Shown: positions 34,443-43,769, numbered from the stretch's first letter. The stretch is DNA of 51,662 nt from Bacteroides sp. (GCA_021203515.1 JAJQAY010000118.1:1-51662); one strand, 5' to 3'. Notes: generated by a model from the sequence alone, not told the origin. Numbers and translations are program-made.

Positions 34443-35105
34443 ATGAACGTTCAGATAGAAGAAAGCTGGAAAGCCCGTTTACAACCTGAGTTTGAGAAAG
34501 ATTATTTTCGTACACTGACAGACTTCGTACGCGAGGAGTACGGGAAATGCGCCATATATCCTCCGGGAAAACTGATATTCAACGCATTCAACTTATGCCC
34601 TTTCGATAAAGTCAAAGTCGTAATTATCGGGCAGGACCCTTACCACGGGCCGGGACAAGCGCATGGCCTTTGCTTCTCTGTGAACGACGGGGTGCAGTTT
34701 CCACCTTCTCTGGTTAACATCTTCAAAGAAATAAAGAGCGATATTGGTACGGATGCGCCTTCTACCGGCAACCTGACCCGTTGGGCGGAGCAAGGTGTGT
34801 TGTTGCTTAACGCCACCCTTACCGTGCGTGCCCACCAAGCCGGATCCCATCAAAACAAAGGTTGGGAAACGTTTACAGATGCCGCCATCCGCGTGCTCGC
34901 AGAGCAGAAAGAGCATCTTGTATTCATTTTGTTGGGAGCTTATGCACAACGCAAAGGCGCATTCATCGACCGCAACAAGCATTTAGTTCTGGCCTCAGCA
35001 CACCCCTCTCTCCTCTCCGCCTACAACGGCTTCTTCGGAAACAAGCATTTCAGCAAAACGAATGAGTATTTAAGGGCACACGGAGAGCAGGAAATCGTCT
35101 GGTAA
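34443..35105 (+). CDS. ung: Uracil-DNA glycosylase, family 1
   Basis: DNA repair enzyme removing uracil from DNA. Its 220 residues are standard. The water-activating loop is VVIIGQDPYHGPGQAHGLCFSV with the catalytic Asp. Further motifs are the Pro-rich PPSLVNIFKEI, LLLNATLTVRAHQAGSH with the uracil-binding Asn, and the DNA-intercalation loop HPSLLSAYNGFFG. No operon partner is seen. It starts 44 bp after the long hairpin. Confidence 0.97.
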   Translation: MNVQIEESWKARLQPEFEKDYFRTLTDFVREEYGKCAIYPPGKLIFNAFNLCPFDKVKVVIIGQDPYHGPGQAHGLCFSVNDGVQFPPSLVNIFKEIKSDIGTDAPSTGNLTRWAEQGVLLLNATLTVRAHQAGSHQNKGWETFTDAAIRVLAEQKEHLVFILLGAYAQRKGAFIDRNKHLVLASAHPSLLSAYNGFFGNKHFSKTNEYLRAHGEQEIVW

Positions 35106-35159
35106 ATCCCCGACCACTGTATCTTATTCTTCGGGTTCCGCTCCGCCACCTCAGGGCAG

Positions 35160-35310
35160 AGCGTCCGTTATCCCTGGACTGAACTCCGTTTACCTTAGGG
35201 GGGCTCTGTTTATCCCTGGGGGGAAACTCCATTTGCCCCTCGTGGTAACTCCATTTACACTACGAGGTAAAGGCCGTTACACTACGAGGTAAATGCTTTT
35301 ACATCCTGAG
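35160..35310. repeat. Degenerate tandem array of ~22-bp units
   Basis: Six to seven diverged units with a spacing of 20-23 bp share an AACTCC-RTTTAC core, with anchors near 35183, 35203, 35226, 35248, 35270 and 35292. The last pair shares an identical TTACACTACGAGGTAA at 35255-35270 and 35277-35292, exactly 22 bp apart. The array lies in the 330-bp gap between ung and the LptD-like gene, and I see no gene there. It is similar in period and location type to the 23.8-kb array. Confidence 0.65.
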
Positions 35311-35435
35311 AAAAATATCGGTAAATGCAGGGCGCTGATTTACAGCCCTTAGGACAACAAATAATATAACGTGAGTCAATATAAGATGCGTTGTTGAGAA
35401 TAGGAGTAGTTACTTCTGTTTTTAACAAAAGATTA

Positions 35436-38243
35436 TTAATACCACCGGATATTGCTCTGCGTCTGGCTTCTCTGCTCCCACTTCAAGTCTTGCAGGATGC
35501 TTGCATTGGCACGGATAGTGAAGTTGTAGTACTTCCATTGTCCGAGAGGGGAAAGACTCGCCATCATACTGAAACAGTGCAGGTCGCGAGTAATGTTAAA
35601 GGTGGTCTGCACAATTTTCTTCGCCTCGAAGTCATAGCCCGAGTTGAAGCTGACAGCCCATTTATTGGAAAGTTTTATATTGCCGGAAGCACTGAGGTTA
35701 TGGGTATAACGATAAGGATAACGCATCGATTTCCGGTTAATCGGCTTATTCCGGTCTTCGGATATATTAAAGCTATAATTGAAGTTCAACGACCAAGGCA
35801 TGTTGAAGACCTGATAACCGTCCGCATCGACGGCAGCTTTCTCCACCTTTTTCTTGGGAATACCGCTGGTATCGTCTGTTTCCCCCTCCTCTTCCGTTTC
35901 GGACTCCGCGTTATCTTTCTTCTTCTTCGCATCATCCTCCTTCGACCCACTCAACTTCGCCATCCACTTCTTCCACGTATCATTGTTGAAAGTATAGCTG
36001 AACGAAGAGCCGTATCCCTGGAAGATACCGAAACGGCCATACGACCATTCCGTCCGGTCATTGTCCACCACATTACCCTGTTTGTCGAACTTATATCCGT
36101 ATGTTTTGAACGAGGAACTCATACTGAATGTATAACTCTTGCTCAACTTCAAACGAAGGTTTATGCCAAGGTCTCCCCAAGGACGCACCGCAGCAGCCAT
36201 ATTATAACCGATATTCGCCCCAAGTTCATCTATCAGACTGACTTTCTTGATTGAGTCTTTCCCGTCCTTATACTTCATTTCCAAGTTGTTGGAAATGCTG
36301 AAAGTCACCATTCCCTGCCTACCTCGTCCCGGCACATCGAATGCCTGGCCGGCATAAGGCGAATAAGTCACCGTATCACGTCGCCCGTCGGCATACGTCC
36401 TGACATAAGAGTCATAATAGCCAAAATGGGAAGAACCGAAATCCGGAGCAGCACTGATACTCACCGAAGGAGTGATGACATGGCGAATTTGTATCTCTTT
36501 CTTAGGAAAGAACAGAGGTTTATACATGCCATATATCTTCGTATTGATACCTAAACTCGCGCTATAGTCGTACACGCGGTGAAATCCGTAAATTGTATCG
36601 GTATTCACCTCTGCTCCACTGCTACCCTTATTCGGGTCCCAGTCTTTCATCACCTTGCGGGTGTACCAACGCTCTGCATAACTGACTGACGGAGTGAGGT
36701 TGAAGTATTTGAATAAGGTGAAAGTGGCGCTGACCGGCACTTCATGCTTCATACCGTTTTTCCAGTCCTTAATCAGATTGGACTTGAACAACAGATTATC
36801 TTTCGTCTGGATGCTGTTCGTAAGGCGTCCGGTGTAACGGACTGAAATCTTCTCGTACCATCTTTCGTCTCCCACAGCCTTCTTACGCTTGAAGGGGAAG
36901 ATGGTGGCCAGTGAGATATTCAGGTCGGGCAAGGTCACGTTCACCGAGGAGTCTTTCATGGTCTGGGCGATGTTGGTAGTTGCCGCAACCGTCAGTTTAC
37001 GGTCGAAGAAATAGCGCGAATAGCTGATACTTGAAGTCTTCGTGTTCTGCGACATCGCATTCGAGTTGTACAAGTTGCCGATGTTAGTCCGTTCGTAGCT
37101 ACTGGTGGCGAAGTTTACGCTGGCCGAGAAAGTTGAATTAGGGTCGGCCTTGGCATCCTGCCGGTGAGACCATACAATCTTGAAGTCCTTTGCCACCGAA
37201 TAGTCTGGCAGTCCTTTATCACCCGTCTTCGTCACCTGATAGCTTGCCTGCAACAGGCCGGAGTATTTATAGCGCTTGACATAGTTTGACTCCATGTTCA
37301 GCGCCCATGAACCTTTGGTAAAGATGTCCGCACGCAGTTTCAAGTCCATTTTGTCGCTGATGGCAAAGTAGTATCCTCCGTCCGTCAGACCGAAGCCTCG
37401 GCTGGAGTCGTCCATATAAGTAGGCATCAGGAAACCGGATGAGTAGCTGCTCGAAAAGGGGAAAAAGAAGAACGGCACGGCAAGCGGCAAGGGGACGTCT
37501 TCCACCACCAGATAGGCAGGCCCCGTCACCACATTCTTTTTCGGACGCACCTTGGCGTAGGTCATCTGCATGTAAAAGTGAGGATGCTCGTGGTGGTCGC
37601 AAGTGGTGTAGCGGCCACTACGCATATACAGTTCGTCGTTGGCGCCTTTTTTGGCATTATTACCCGTCACGTAGCCTTCGCCCTGCTGGCTCACCACATT
37701 GCTGATGATACCTCTCTTGCTCTTGAAGTTATAGCGGATTGTATTCGTTTCGTAGGGAGTCTCGCCGTCCTTGAAAACCGGCGCGCCCTTTATCGTACCG
37801 AGGGAGTCTTCCACGCCATGCGCATATACCGTGCTACTGTCTATATTCATGGTAATGACATCGGCAGCCAGTTCGATTTGTTGATAATTCACCTTTCCCT
37901 GCCCGTAGAGATGAACATATCCACCCTGGGCGAATACGATAGAGTCGTTTGCTTCATAAGTGACCGGAGCATCCAACGGTTGTTTCTGTTTCAGGGGTAT
38001 CGCCACCGTATCCGTCCGCAAAGTATCGTTTTGCAGGGTGTCGTTCTGCAGAGTATCGCGCACGACGGCCCGCGGAGGCGTATTCTGTCTGCCCAACGGA
38101 TCGCCCGGTATGGCGTTTGCCTGCCGGTTTTCGGGCACTACAGCCTCCCTCCGTCGACGTTGCGAAGCAGCCTCACCGGAACAAAGGAGTAAGACGAATA
38201 GTAGTATGAATGATATGAATGTATTTGCTTTCAATGACGTCAT
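35436..38243 (-). CDS. LptD-like outer-membrane LPS assembly protein
   Basis: Outer-membrane protein of 935 residues. A signal (FISFILLFVLLLCSGEAAS) precedes an N-terminal jellyroll of the OstA/LptA type (VTYEANDSIVFAQGGYVHLYGQGKVNYQQIELAADVITMNI). A large barrel follows, rich in paired aromatic strands and ending FTIRANASILQDLKWEQRSQTQSNIRWY. PLPLAVPFFFFPFSSSYSSGFLMPTYMDDSSRGFGL matches the LptD barrel-entry region. The predicted role is insertion of lipopolysaccharide at the cell surface. A linker near residues 60-80 has tandem repeats (LQNDTLQNDTLRTDT). Intact, which matters because most large genes left of 20 kb are not. It is 80 bp from the HD gene, same strand. Confidence 0.85.
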   Translation of the reverse strand: MTSLKANTFISFILLFVLLLCSGEAASQRRRREAVVPENRQANAIPGDPLGRQNTPPRAVVRDTLQNDTLQNDTLRTDTVAIPLKQKQPLDAPVTYEANDSIVFAQGGYVHLYGQGKVNYQQIELAADVITMNIDSSTVYAHGVEDSLGTIKGAPVFKDGETPYETNTIRYNFKSKRGIISNVVSQQGEGYVTGNNAKKGANDELYMRSGRYTTCDHHEHPHFYMQMTYAKVRPKKNVVTGPAYLVVEDVPLPLAVPFFFFPFSSSYSSGFLMPTYMDDSSRGFGLTDGGYYFAISDKMDLKLRADIFTKGSWALNMESNYVKRYKYSGLLQASYQVTKTGDKGLPDYSVAKDFKIVWSHRQDAKADPNSTFSASVNFATSSYERTNIGNLYNSNAMSQNTKTSSISYSRYFFDRKLTVAATTNIAQTMKDSSVNVTLPDLNISLATIFPFKRKKAVGDERWYEKISVRYTGRLTNSIQTKDNLLFKSNLIKDWKNGMKHEVPVSATFTLFKYFNLTPSVSYAERWYTRKVMKDWDPNKGSSGAEVNTDTIYGFHRVYDYSASLGINTKIYGMYKPLFFPKKEIQIRHVITPSVSISAAPDFGSSHFGYYDSYVRTYADGRRDTVTYSPYAGQAFDVPGRGRQGMVTFSISNNLEMKYKDGKDSIKKVSLIDELGANIGYNMAAAVRPWGDLGINLRLKLSKSYTFSMSSSFKTYGYKFDKQGNVVDNDRTEWSYGRFGIFQGYGSSFSYTFNNDTWKKWMAKLSGSKEDDAKKKKDNAESETEEEGETDDTSGIPKKKVEKAAVDADGYQVFNMPWSLNFNYSFNISEDRNKPINRKSMRYPYRYTHNLSASGNIKLSNKWAVSFNSGYDFEAKKIVQTTFNITRDLHCFSMMASLSPLGQWKYYNFTIRANASILQDLKWEQRSQTQSNIRWY

Positions 38244-38323
38244 TAACTAATAGTTTACGCTTGAAAGGATAAAAGTACGTAATTTATATGGTATAATCTC
38301 CCTTTTTAAAGAAATTTAGATTG

Positions 38324-38860
38324 CTACAAGAACAGTTCGCACCAACGGTCGAACCGTTGCAAACCGGCTTCTCCATATCGTTGCAAACTCTTCCGCGCTT
38401 TCTCCACCGTCTTCTCCTGTTCCAGCCGTGTCTTGGAGTAAAACTTATCGGCAAAACAGATGACTTGTTCCTCCAGACTCACCGGAACCATTTCGCGGTG
38501 GGGAACCGGCAAATTCTGTGCAACGATTTCTTCCAGCGACAAGCCGGCACCCGTATGCCTTTCGCAAACCAAAGCATGGCGCGGATACCCCTCCGCACGC
38601 ACCAGGTCGGCCCCCAGATAGCCATGACAGATGTAGGGTTTATCGCCAAAACAATAGATGCCGTCGGCATCGGTCAGGAAGATACCGATGTCGTGCAGCA
38701 TGGCTGCCTCATATAGAAAATCTTTATCCAGCGACAATTCCGGATGCTTGTCGGCAATCCACAGAGCCTTATCCGCCACCGAACGGCTATGCGTCAGCAA
38801 AATATGCTTCAACTCGTTCGCTTCCGGATAATATTTATCAATCAGTTCAATAGGAGACAT
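38324..38860 (-). CDS. HD-domain phosphohydrolase
   Basis: Cytoplasmic metal-dependent hydrolase of about 178 residues from ATG 38860 (MSPIELIDKYYPEANELKHILLTHS). The HD signature is spread as HSRSVADKALWIADKH, AAMLHDIGIF (His-Asp), HGYLGADLVR and the late Asp in CFADKFYSKT. It resembles small HD proteins of the YqeK or putative nucleotidase type. The substrate is not deducible. The start is 1 bp after the glycosyltransferase stop, so the two are co-transcribed and probably translationally coupled, but I see no functional link. Confidence 0.8.
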   Translation of the reverse strand: MSPIELIDKYYPEANELKHILLTHSRSVADKALWIADKHPELSLDKDFLYEAAMLHDIGIFLTDADGIYCFGDKPYICHGYLGADLVRAEGYPRHALVCERHTGAGLSLEEIVAQNLPVPHREMVPVSLEEQVICFADKFYSKTRLEQEKTVEKARKSLQRYGEAGLQRFDRWCELFL

Positions 38861-38861
38861 T

Positions 38862-40576
38862 TTATTTCTTGTTGAATTTATACACAATCACCTTATCGTG
38901 CATATCGCAACTGCGCAACGGAGTACGGTAAACTTCTTCCAGGCGGTAGGCATCCCCGTTCTTTTGCAGGAATTCCTCTTGTATTTTCTCTACAACCAGC
39001 ACATAGCCTTCGGAAGGCTGTTGCATGTCAAAGATGCGCACGCGGTCGCCCAAGTAATAATTCACACTGTAGAACTTCACCCAGTCTCCATAAGAATAAA
39101 CATTTCCCTGCGGCTGAAGTTCATTCATCCGGGCCGCCAAAGGTTTATCCGACTTCACAGCCAACACCGTCGGCTGATACACTCCGTCCAATGACACAAA
39201 GACGCAGAGCATGCATCCGGCTATGCCGTACAGCAACGACTTCGCATCCACACGCTTTGCCAACGCATAAAGCAGACAGACGGCAACCACTGCCGGCAAA
39301 AGAACAATCAGCCACTTCGGCAGAGAGAGCGACACTCCCTGCAACGCTTGCATAAAGGCTATATTCTCGGCGGCATGTCTGCCTGTTCCCCAAATGCTAT
39401 CCGGAACCAGACCCAGACGAACGGCGAAAAAGGTCAGCGTAAGCAATAAAGCCAATGAGGCAAATATGTATGCGGAAATCTTAAAGACCTTTGCCCCGCG
39501 CTGCACCAATGCCAGCAGATATTCTGCTATCAGCATCGCCATAAACGGATAGATTGGCAGCAGATATACACTGCGCTTGCTCTTCGGGATGCAGTAGAAA
39601 ATGAAGATGAACAGAATAACCACCCATGTAAAGAGGTGCAACGGTGACTGAGAACGAAACTTGGCCCATGCCTTACGAATGCGTTCGCCCCAAGATGCGC
39701 CTTCCGGCAACAGACGAAGCCCTTTCCACTTCAATCCGAAAAGAGAAATAACCAATACCAGCGTCCAGGGTACCCATCCCCAGATGATAGTCAGGAAGTT
39801 ATACCAAATCGGATTTTCATGGGAGGCATAAGACATTTTACGGAAGAAACGTCCGGTATTCTCTTCCATCATCAGATTGATAAACGACTCTCCGCCTTGT
39901 CGGTAGGCTGCCCGAACCATACGGCCAGAGGTATGAGCGAAAGCAGCCCGATGCCCAGCAGCGAAAAGAATGTTTTGCCGAATTTGCGTCCGCGCAGCAG
40001 TTGATAGATGCCGATGCCCACGCAGGGGAAGATGGAACCTACCGGGCCTTTTGTCAATGTGGCGCATGCCATCAGCAGCACCGCCAGCCAAGGCACTCCC
40101 TTGCAGTCTTTCTCGTCCCACCGGAAAAGCAGGCACAACGAAATCACGATAAGAGAAACTTGCAGCATATCCAACCGGCAGGCCACCGCCGCCCGATGCA
40201 CTTCAAAAGATGACAATAGAAGAATAGAAGTGAGAAAGGCCGTTTTAAGGTCTTTGCGCTTGGCCACGAAGCAGAAGAACACCAACTGCATGGCAAGGAA
40301 TGCAAGCGCCGACGGCATACGGGCGGAAAACTCCGTCACTCCGCCCAAGACAGAAGACGCAACGGCAATCGCCCAATAAAGGAAAGGCGGTTTATAAGCT
40401 ATTTCTACTCCGTAGTTCGTCGGGAGTATCCAGTTGCCACTCTCCAACATGGTATAAGCGACTATCGCCTCACGCGGCTCTCCTTTTGAATAAAAAATGG
40501 TTTCGCCCAAGAAGGGAACTATCACGAGCACGCTCAATAATGCGATGAACCAGAACGCTTTCTTTTTGTCTGACAT
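38862..40576 (-). pseudogene. ArnT-like (GT39/GT83) membrane glycosyltransferase, one frameshift
   Basis: Multi-spanning inner-membrane glycosyltransferase of the PMT/ArnT superfamily, which uses polyprenyl-phosphate sugars to modify lipid A or proteins. The N-terminus reads MSDKKKAFWFIALLSVLVIVPFLGE and then KGEPREAIVAYTMLESGNWILP, the Asp/Glu-bearing first periplasmic loop typical of the family. A GVEIAYKPPFLYWAI segment follows. About 12 helices follow, with a soluble C-terminus (VIVYKFNKK). Near 39913 the frame passes from LAVWFG to AYRQGGESFINLM; one missing G (GGGG read as GGG) explains it. Restored length is about 571 residues. It is divergent from gtrA and GT2 genes that could supply its polyprenyl-linked donor. 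Confidence 0.8.
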
Positions 40577-40608
40577 AGTCTTTCCGTTTTTTACGTTTTA
40601 TGGGCACA

Positions 40609-40616
40609 AAAGTACA
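40609..40616 (-). promoter_or_regulatory. Promoter -7 box of the ArnT-like gene
   Basis: The minus strand reads TACTTTTG, a TAnnTTTG match about 33 bp before ATG 40576. Confidence 0.6.
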
Positions 40617-40692
40617 AATTATTCCGTAACAATACCTAACTTTACCGCCTCAATAAATAAAGGTTCACCCGAGAAAACAACTTGATTTGACA

Positions 40693-41073
40693 ATGAAACG
40701 ACTGAAACAGTTACCGGAGTTCATCCGGTTTGTAATGGTGGGCATCCTTGCTACCGCATTGCATTACGGAATATACTTCCTGCTGCAACGGTTTATCAAC
40801 GTCAACGTAGCCTATACACTCGGCTATGCCCTCAGTTTTATCGCCAATTTTTACCTGACCGCCTATTTCACCTTCGGCAAAAAGCCTTCCTGGGGAAAAG
40901 CCTTCGGTTTTGGCGGCGCGCACCTGTTCAACTATCTGCTACACATCGGTTTGCTGAATACGTTTCTTTGGATGGGCATTTCCAAACCCTACGCACCTAT
41001 TCCGGTCTTTGCCATTGCCATACCGGTCAACTTTCTATTGGTACGTTTCGTTTTTACAAGCAAAAGAAAATAA
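40693..41073 (+). CDS. GtrA family membrane protein
   Basis: Small four-helix inner-membrane protein of 126 residues (FIRFVMVGILATALHYGIYFLLQ, VAYTLGYALSFIANFYLTAYFTFG, ahead of HLFNYLLHIGLLNTFLW and IPVFAIAIPVNFLLVRFVF). It has the GtrA signature SFIANFYLTAYFTF and a basic tail SKRK. GtrA proteins are thought to flip or hold polyprenyl-phosphate-linked sugars made by a GT2 partner, which follows 65 bp downstream. I start at ATG 40693 rather than the TTG 6 bp earlier. Confidence 0.88.
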   Translation: MKRLKQLPEFIRFVMVGILATALHYGIYFLLQRFINVNVAYTLGYALSFIANFYLTAYFTFGKKPSWGKAFGFGGAHLFNYLLHIGLLNTFLWMGISKPYAPIPVFAIAIPVNFLLVRFVFTSKRK

Positions 41074-41111
41074 ATTTAAACGCACATTGTTTTATACTTC
41101 CGCAAAAGTAA

Positions 41112-41119
41112 TATATTTG
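41112..41119 (+). promoter_or_regulatory. Promoter -7 box of the GT2 gene
   Basis: TATATTTG matches TAnnTTTG, with a TTG about 21 bp upstream. It lies 20 bp before ATG 41139, so the GT2 gene can be transcribed independently of gtrA. Confidence 0.6.
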
Positions 41120-41138
41120 CGAGAGATTTATCATACAT

Positions 41139-42092
41139 ATGTGTGAAATGAAGAAAGTAACCCTATTAATTCCCATATATAATGAGGAAGCCATGCTTCC
41201 CACTCTTTATCAGCGTTTGATAGAACCCATCAATCGCAACAACAACTATGCATGGGAAATATTGTTTGTCAACGACGGTAGCAGCGACGGAACACTCGAC
41301 GAACTCCGCCGACTCAGGCAGACGGACGACAGGGTGAACTATGTAAACCTTTCGCGCAACTTCGGCAAAGAAATCGCCATGCTGGCAGGCTTCGACTATA
41401 CCACCGGAGATTGCTGTGTGGTAATGGATGCCGACCTTCAAGACCCGCCCGAGCTCGTAGACCAGATGTTGCAATATTTGGAGGAGGGCTACGACGACAT
41501 TTACGCCAAACGCCGCAATCGCGGAGAAGAGAGTTGGATGCGTCGCCGGTTGTCACTGGCCTTCTACAAAATCCTGCAAAAGATGAGCCGGATAGACATC
41601 CTACCCAATGTGGGAGATTTTCGCTTGCTCGACCGCCGTTGCGTGCTTACCCTGCGTCGCTTGCGCGAACAGGAACGCTATACAAAGGGGTTATTCTGCT
41701 GGATAGGTTACAAGAAAAAGAGCATCGAGTTCGACCGCGGCGACCGCCTTGCAGGACATTCATCATGGAGTTTCTTCAAATTGCTCAATCTGGCCATTGA
41801 AGGGATTACCTCTTCTTCCACTGCTCCTTTGCGGGTAGCTACCGTCTGCGGCGTACTGTTTGCCATTTCCAGTTTCATCTACGCCATCTACTTTTTAATC
41901 AAGACCCTTTTATACGGAGATCAAGCTGCCGGTTTCCCCACCCTGATTGTAGTCATTCTGTTCCTGGGTGGCATCCAGTTGTTCTCCCTCGGAGTAATCG
42001 GCGAATACATCGGACGCATCTTCAAGGAAACCAAAGGGCGACCCACGTATATTGCATCGGATTATAATGAAAAAAAACTGGGATACGAATAA
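41139..42092 (+). CDS. GT2 polyprenyl-phosphate glycosyltransferase (GtrB/ArnC-like)
   Basis: Inner-membrane-associated GT2 of 317 residues. The GT-A domain begins VTLLIPIYNEEAMLPTLYQRL and carries FVNDGSSDGT, FGKEIAMLAGFDYTTGDCCVVMDADLQDPPE (DxD as DAD) and GHSSWSFFKLLNLAIEGI. Two C-terminal membrane helices follow (VATVCGVLFAISSFIYAIYFL, LIVVILFLGGIQLFSLGVIGEYIGRIFKE). This layout is that of GtrB, ArnC and DPM-like enzymes, which transfer a sugar from a nucleotide donor to polyprenyl phosphate. With gtrA it would supply a donor to the ArnT-like enzyme. The sugar cannot be inferred. Confidence 0.92.
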   Translation: MCEMKKVTLLIPIYNEEAMLPTLYQRLIEPINRNNNYAWEILFVNDGSSDGTLDELRRLRQTDDRVNYVNLSRNFGKEIAMLAGFDYTTGDCCVVMDADLQDPPELVDQMLQYLEEGYDDIYAKRRNRGEESWMRRRLSLAFYKILQKMSRIDILPNVGDFRLLDRRCVLTLRRLREQERYTKGLFCWIGYKKKSIEFDRGDRLAGHSSWSFFKLLNLAIEGITSSSTAPLRVATVCGVLFAISSFIYAIYFLIKTLLYGDQAAGFPTLIVVILFLGGIQLFSLGVIGEYIGRIFKETKGRPTYIASDYNEKKLGYE

Positions 42093-42133
42093 GACTCATC
42101 CCGAAATGGAAATGAAGGAAATGATAATTTAAA

Positions 42134-42208
42134 AGGGTGGTAAAGTGATAAGGTGATAACGTAGTTGCAGAGTAACATCCCACTACCACTTTATCACATT
42201 ACCACCCT
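42134..42208. repeat. Imperfect 26-bp inverted repeat with GTGATAA units
   Basis: Left arm 42134-42159 and right arm 42183-42208 match at 22 of 26 positions. The arm reads as near-tandem GGTGGTAAA, GTGATAA and GGTGATAA. It lies in the gap after the GT2 gene, followed by a second hairpin. Confidence 0.7.
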
Positions 42209-42215
42209 ATCACTC

Positions 42216-42240
42216 TTTAGCGAAGCTTCGCTTCGCTAAA
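42216..42240. terminator. 10-bp stem hairpin TTTAGCGAAG
   Basis: TTTAGCGAAG (42216-42225) pairs perfectly with CTTCGCTAAA (42231-42240) over loop CTTCG. It could end the GT2 transcript, though no T-tract follows. Confidence 0.5.
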
Positions 42241-42268
42241 TTCCCATTTAATTCAAAACTGTACGAGA

Positions 42269-43288
42269 ATGAACATAAAGAATATACGACAACTCAATCA
42301 ACAACTTGCCTCCCCTCAATATAATGATGCGCACAGCATCGTTTCATGGTTGGGAATGATGCAGGCACAGGACTACAGAACAATGCCGTGGGCTGTGGGC
42401 CTACGGATGCAAAAGCCTTCATATTCAAAAGTCAAAGGGGCATTCGATGCCGGACGTATCATCCGCATGCATCTTTTTCGCAACACCGTCCAACTTGTTC
42501 CCGGTGAAGATGTCCGTTGGATGTTAAGTCTTTGTGCCGAAAAGGCTATACGGGCAGAGCAGGGCTTCTATCGTAGCCAGGGGATAACAATCGAGGAGAC
42601 GGACATTACCCGTAGCCAAGAGATATTGAGAGAGTTGCTTGCAGGCGGACGGGCATTGAGCAAAGAAAGCATCAAGGCGGAGTTTGAGCTTCGGAATTTA
42701 AACACCGACAATCATCGAATGAACTTATTCTTGCACCGTGCCGAGTACGATGGCCTAATTTGCAGCGGGCCTATCGACGGACGATTTGCAACTTTTGCTT
42801 TGTTGGAAGAGCAAGTTCCGACGAAAGTCGAATTTTCAAGGGAAGAAGCACTCGCCATACTTGCACGCAAGTATTTCCGGAGTCATGCTCCTGCCACGCT
42901 TTCCGATTTCCAGTGGTGGACGGGACTAACGATAAAAGAGTGCCGGGAAGCCGTCTCACATATCAGCTCCGAACTATCCGAATTTCAACATAGCGACGAA
43001 ACCTATTACGTGCATACCGAAAGCCGTACACGAGGATACCGAAAAGAGATCGTCCATCTGCTACCGCCATATGACGAATATCTCATCGGCTACAAGACAC
43101 GTCATCATGCTGTTGCGCCCGAGCATCAGCGAAAAGCACACAATAATTTCGGTATCTTCTATCCTATCGTTATCTCTGATGGCAAAGTTGTCGGGAATTG
43201 GAATGCTAAAACCGAATTGATTCTGTTCGATGTTGAAAAAGAGGCCGATTTCTCATCGGCAATAGAGAAATACCGGAAGTTTAAGTAA
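42269..43288 (+). CDS. AlkZ-like winged-helix DNA-binding protein (HTH_42)
   Basis: Family of YcaQ/AlkZ, winged-helix proteins of which some are DNA glycosylases that unhook interstrand crosslinks or remove bulky alkylated bases. Its 339 residues fit. Diagnostic stretches are LGMMQAQDYRTMPWAVGLRM, with the Q-x-Q motif required for glycosylase activity in AlkZ, IIRMHLFRNTVQLVPGEDVRWML, and the C-terminal HLLPPYDEYLIGYKTRHH and FYPIVISDGKVVGNWNA. The substrate here is not known; antibiotic or colibactin-type crosslink resistance is possible by analogy. It appears monocistronic. It faces a convergent GNAT gene only 13 bp away. Confidence 0.85.
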   Translation: MNIKNIRQLNQQLASPQYNDAHSIVSWLGMMQAQDYRTMPWAVGLRMQKPSYSKVKGAFDAGRIIRMHLFRNTVQLVPGEDVRWMLSLCAEKAIRAEQGFYRSQGITIEETDITRSQEILRELLAGGRALSKESIKAEFELRNLNTDNHRMNLFLHRAEYDGLICSGPIDGRFATFALLEEQVPTKVEFSREEALAILARKYFRSHAPATLSDFQWWTGLTIKECREAVSHISSELSEFQHSDETYYVHTESRTRGYRKEIVHLLPPYDEYLIGYKTRHHAVAPEHQRKAHNNFGIFYPIVISDGKVVGNWNAKTELILFDVEKEADFSSAIEKYRKFK

Positions 43289-43301
43289 TTATCCTTTTTT
43301 A

Positions 43302-43769
43302 TTAAACTGACAATCGTTGAGAGACTTTCGTGTTTTGTCTCAAATAAACCATATCTTTAAGTAGGACACCTTCTTCAACAATAGGATGGTCGTAGTTATC
43401 GGTAAAGAAGTTTTCAATGCGATGAGAGTATTCAAATCCACAACTTTTATAAAACCCGAGTACACTCGGGACGTCTCCTGTCCCAACAATCATCTGAGCA
43501 TACTTTTCAGAATAGTAATCTATCAGATAGTTTATCAGTCTTTTGCCATATCCTTGCCGTTGTGCCTCCGGAGCGACTGCTATATTTTTTAATTCGCAAA
43601 TACAGTTGCCTTCATCTGTAACTACGCAAACAGCCTTTATGCCATCATCTTCAAGTACAAACATTTCTCCACGCTCTAAATAACGGTCTATCATAGACTC
43701 CTGCTCATCGGCAAGCAACAAGAGATCCAAATATTGCTTTTTATTGTCGGACACTTTCTTTACATTCAT
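43302..43769 (-). CDS. GNAT family N-acetyltransferase
   Basis: Cytoplasmic acetyl-CoA-dependent acetyltransferase of 155 residues. The acetyl-CoA-binding stretch is LKNIAVAPEAQRQGYGKRLINYLIDYY (Q-x-x-G-x-G pattern), followed by MIVGTGDVPSVLGFYKSCGFEYSHRI, the usual beta-bulge and C-terminal helix. It begins MNVKKVSDNKKQYLDLLLLADEQESMIDRYL. The amine acceptor is not known. It is on the minus strand between the AlkZ-like and HxlR genes and is probably monocistronic. Confidence 0.88.
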   Translation of the reverse strand: MNVKKVSDNKKQYLDLLLLADEQESMIDRYLERGEMFVLEDDGIKAVCVVTDEGNCICELKNIAVAPEAQRQGYGKRLINYLIDYYSEKYAQMIVGTGDVPSVLGFYKSCGFEYSHRIENFFTDNYDHPIVEEGVLLKDMVYLRQNTKVSQRLSV

